Source of the DNA: Thermoanaerobaculaceae bacterium
GTDB lineage: Bacteria; Acidobacteriota; UBA4820
Length of the DNA stretch: 8,864 bases
Reading direction: 5' to 3'
NCBI GenBank assembly: GCA_012798145.1
Contig: JAAZNT010000359.1
Location: 1-8,864 of the forward strand
The position numbers were made by a program, and so were the translations under genes. Positions within the stretch are counted from its first letter, which is position 1. Each line of letters starts with the position of its first letter. The notes beneath the pieces are model-generated. The model ran no database searches, had not been told where the DNA came from, and saw only the letters and a list, made by a program, of their open reading frames with translations. This document shows positions 6,804 to 8,864 of this stretch, in pieces.

Positions 6804-8287
6804 TTTTTTAACTCCTTGAGAATTTCCAAAGCTACAGTCGGGTCGTGAAATGGAGTAATGTTGCTTTTAATTGTCTGAGTCCTTTCGTGCCCCTTTCCCG
6901 CAATAAGAACTACATCTCCTTTTTCAGCGAGTTCAAAAGATTTTTCTATCGCTTTTCTTCTGTCAAGTTCCTTTATATATTTTTTGGATTCGTTCAATTC
7001 CGAAAAAATCCCCGGCTCAATGTCTCTTGCGATATCTTCTGGTTCCTCACTTCTTGAATTATCTGTTGTGAGAATCACAACATCGCTCAATTTTGTTGAG
7101 ACAGCTCCCATCAAAGGTCTTTTGGTTTTGTCTCTATCTCCCCCGCATCCAAAAATCGTTATAAGTTTGCCCGAAATCAATGGCTTGAGACTGAGCAAAA
7201 CATTTCTTAATGAATCGTCCGAATGGGCATAATCAACAAAAACATAAAAATCTTGGCCAGCATCAACTCTTTGAAGTCTTCCGGGAACTCCGCCAAAATT
7301 TCTTATTCCCTCTTCTATACACTCTTTTTCAATTTTAAATCCGCAGGAAAATGCAACAGCAAACAGAATATTCATAAGGTTGTATTTTCCCGTTAGTTTT
7401 GAATCTATTTTCAGTTTGCCCCAAGGCGTGGAAACAATAGCGGCAATGCCGTTTAGACTAATCGAAACATCTTCAGGATAAATGTCTGCGGAAGAGGAAA
7501 CTCCGACTTTAAATAAACTTCCTTTATTAATCTCAGATGCAACTCTTCTTCCGTATTCATCCTCTATATTGATTACCGAAAAACCATCTTTTTTCAAAAG
7601 AGAAAAGATTTTTTTCTTCGCTTCAAAATAATTTTCCATTGTTTTATGAAAATCAAGATGGTCTCTTGTCAAATTTGTGAACCCCACGCTGTCAAACTCA
7701 AGAGAAGAAACTCTGTGAAGTTCAAGAGAATGTGAAGATACCTCCATTGCGGCATAGGGAATTTCCGCCTCAGAAATTTTACAGAGCCACTTGTTTATGA
7801 AGTCCGCTTCGGGAGTTGTTCTTTGCGCCTCTTTTAATGTCTTTCCGTCGTCGTATTCAATAGTGCTGAGAATTGCTCCTTCGCCACAAAGATTGAAAAT
7901 TGAGCGCAGTAGGTAAACAATTGTGGTTTTGCCATTTGTGCCGGTTATCCCCACAAGTTTTGGTTTTCTGCCTTTGATTGGATAAAGATATGACGATGCG
8001 ATAGCGAAAGAAAGCCGTTCATTTTGGCAAACTATCCAAGGAATATTTTTAAACGGGAAATCTTCCAAAGGATCAGAATGAGAAAGAACTGCAACGGCGC
8101 CTTTTTCAACCGCTTCTTTTGCGTAGATTCTCCCGTCCTGTTTATATCCTTTAAGGGCAGCAAAAATGTTTAATGGCTCAACCTCTTTGCTGTTGCAGGT
8201 TATTCCGCTTATTTCAGCGTTTATGTCTCCATAGAAACTTGAGTATGGAATCACATTCAAAAGGTCGCCAATTGTTGTTTTAAACAT
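6800..8287 (-). CDS. murE: UDP-N-acetylmuramoyl-L-alanyl-D-glutamate ligase MurE (probably meso-DAP adding)
   Basis: This cytoplasmic ATP-dependent ligase adds the third stem-peptide residue to UDP-MurNAc-L-Ala-D-Glu. It has 495 residues, the usual length. Domain 1 (about 1-108) binds UDP. The central ATPase domain carries P-loop GTNGKTT (116-122), TTPE (157-160), EVSSHSLE (182-189), NLTRDHLDFH (205-214) and the likely carbamylated Lys in EAKKKIF (K224). The C-terminal domain has GVPGRLQRV (333-341), VDYAHSDDSL (351-360), FGCGGDRDKTKRPLMG (379-394), DNSR (409-412) and GKGHE (464-468). In the family, DNPR marks meso-DAP enzymes and DNPA some lysine enzymes. Here Ser replaces Pro but the Arg is kept, so meso-DAP is the likeliest substrate, by inference. 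Other departures are NSK instead of the usual DSR near residue 32, and SDD for TPD after DYAH. ATG at 8287 directly abuts the PBP stop and has a strong Shine-Dalgarno site. The TGA stop overlaps the murF ATG by 4 bases. Confidence 0.97.
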   Translation of the reverse strand: MFKTTIGDLLNVIPYSSFYGDINAEISGITCNSKEVEPLNIFAALKGYKQDGRIYAKEAVEKGAVAVLSHSDPLEDFPFKNIPWIVCQNERLSFAIASSYLYPIKGRKPKLVGITGTNGKTTIVYLLRSIFNLCGEGAILSTIEYDDGKTLKEAQRTTPEADFINKWLCKISEAEIPYAAMEVSSHSLELHRVSSLEFDSVGFTNLTRDHLDFHKTMENYFEAKKKIFSLLKKDGFSVINIEDEYGRRVASEINKGSLFKVGVSSSADIYPEDVSISLNGIAAIVSTPWGKLKIDSKLTGKYNLMNILFAVAFSCGFKIEKECIEEGIRNFGGVPGRLQRVDAGQDFYVFVDYAHSDDSLRNVLLSLKPLISGKLITIFGCGGDRDKTKRPLMGAVSTKLSDVVILTTDNSRSEEPEDIARDIEPGIFSELNESKKYIKELDRRKAIEKSFELAEKGDVVLIAGKGHERTQTIKSNITPFHDPTVALEILKELKK

Positions 8288-8303
8288 TCAGTGACCTCCT
8301 TTT
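8288..8303 (-). promoter_or_regulatory. Ribosome binding site of murE, at the PBP/murE TGA|ATG junction
   Basis: Read on the minus strand, AAAAGGAGGT (8303-8294) is a near-perfect anti-16S match. It is followed by CAC, the PBP stop TGA (8290-8288) and then the murE ATG (8287-8285). The spacing from GGAGG to the ATG is 7 bases. The site lies inside the last PBP codons, so a ribosome ending PBP synthesis stops exactly on the murE start. Confidence 0.85.
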
Positions 8304-8864
8304 GACAAAAGGGCTATTTCGTTCTTGATATAGGGTTCAGGGTCAACATTAAGCCGCTTTAAAGCAAACGCTGTGATTTCAGCAAAGGCGGGGGCGGAAA
8401 CCGCTCCTCCATAAATTTGTCCAATCGGGTCGTCAACCATTACAAGGGTTACAACTTTCGGATTTTCCGCAGGAGCAAAACCGACAAAATAGGCGATTCT
8501 GCCCTTTCTGTTAGAATCCACTTTCTTTCCAAGTTTTTGCGCTGTTCCCGTTTTTCCTGCGACTCGGACATAAGGAATTCTTGCGCTTTTTCCGGTGCCT
8601 TCGTCAACAACATTTACCAGCATCTTTGTTACTATTCTTGCCGTTTCTTCGGAAATGACTCTTTCACCTTGCTTACTCTTAGTGTTAAGTTCAAGTTTTG
8701 GATTTACCTTAATCCCGCCGTTTGCAATTGTAGCGTATGCAAGAGCAAGTTGAAGCGGAGTCGCTCTCACTTCTTGTCCGAAAGATATTGAAGGGGCGGA
8801 AAGGTCAGACCAAGGAGGAACTTTCTTCGGGATTCCTTCGGGTCTTCTGATGAGCCCTTCACTC
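8288..8864 (-). CDS. ftsI: Class B penicillin-binding protein, FtsI/PBP2-3 type, C-terminal part (5' end beyond window)
   Basis: This is a septal D,D-transpeptidase that crosslinks peptidoglycan in the periplasm. The frame is open from the right edge (first full codon at 8863) to a TGA at 8290-8288, giving the last 191 residues. It shows the family signature SFGQ...TPLQLALAYATIANGG and the third active-site box KTG in AGKTGTAQK (KTG codons 8546-8554). After these come YFVGFAPAENPK and YGGAVSAPAF, which are typical of the transpeptidase C-terminus. The SxxK serine and SxN motifs, the membrane anchor and the dimerisation domain lie outside the window. No PASTA repeats follow; the protein ends about 30 residues after the conserved core. 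GTG at 8770 could be read as a start but falls inside the conserved SFGQ-TPLQ block, so the gene certainly begins upstream. The stop touches the murE start with no spacer. The FtsI assignment rests on position directly upstream of murE; the class B PBP call itself is very secure. Confidence 0.95.
   Translation of the reverse strand, partial: SEGLIRRPEGIPKKVPPWSDLSAPSISFGQEVRATPLQLALAYATIANGGIKVNPKLELNTKSKQGERVISEETARIVTKMLVNVVDEGTGKSARIPYVRVAGKTGTAQKLGKKVDSNRKGRIAYFVGFAPAENPKVVTLVMVDDPIGQIYGGAVSAPAFAEITAFALKRLNVDPEPYIKNEIALLSKGGH

Noticed and set aside
8288..8770. A separate 160-residue protein starting at GTG 8770
   Set aside because: The frame continues to the window edge with conserved class B PBP sequence (SFGQ box) spanning the supposed start, so this is an internal GTG.
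8417..8791. Plus-strand ORF of 124 codons opposite the PBP end
   Set aside because: It is antisense to a clear KTG-containing transpeptidase domain, and its product is a Cys/Ser-rich shadow with no recognisable fold.
1..8864. Possible UGA recoding, given the AT-rich sequence
   Set aside because: TGA ends six genes exactly where family lengths predict, and no conserved Gly or Trp position is encoded by TGA.
1..8864. Search for tRNA, rRNA, riboswitch, CRISPR, insertion sequence or terminator
   Set aside because: There is no intergenic space, and no direct repeat array, inverted terminal repeat or hairpin-plus-T-run was seen outside conserved coding sequence.

Overview
The window is one uninterrupted stretch of a bacterial division and cell wall (dcw) cluster, entirely on the minus strand. 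It is AT-rich by eye, with essentially no intergenic DNA. In transcription order (high to low coordinates) it holds: the C-terminal end of a class B penicillin-binding protein (FtsI type, cut by the right edge), murE, murF, murD, ftsW, murC, murB and the bulk of ftsQ (cut by the left edge). No RNA gene, mobile element, CRISPR array, promoter or terminator is visible, and the plus strand shows only shadow ORFs.

The genes work as a set. MurB makes UDP-N-acetylmuramate. MurC, MurD, MurE and MurF then add L-Ala, D-Glu, a diamino acid and D-Ala-D-Ala in the cytoplasm. FtsW (SEDS glycosyltransferase) and the PBP (transpeptidase) polymerise and crosslink the finished lipid II at the septum, and FtsQ tethers the divisome. 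All four Mur ligases keep their P-loop and main catalytic motifs, so the pathway looks functional.

Gene packing is extreme. The junctions are TGA|ATG (PBP/murE), five 4-base ATGA or GTGA overlaps (murE/murF, murF/murD, murD/ftsW, ftsW/murC, murC/murB), and a 14-base overlap (murB/ftsQ). This argues for one polycistronic mRNA with translational coupling. The most notable feature is what is missing. mraY, normally between murF and murD, and murG, normally between ftsW and murC, are absent, and each expected slot is closed by a 4-base overlap. The two lipid-linked steps must be encoded elsewhere.

Organism: a bacterium using TGA as a real stop (six of the seven stops visible here), so not a UGA-recoding lineage. 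AGGAGG-like ribosome binding sites are used, and peptidoglycan is made with a diamino acid at position 3, probably meso-DAP (MurE keeps the Arg of the DNPR motif, in the form DNSR). The sequence alone does not fix the phylum. An AT-rich, possibly uncultivated lineage is plausible, but that is a guess. I see no novel defence, mobile or regulatory system here.
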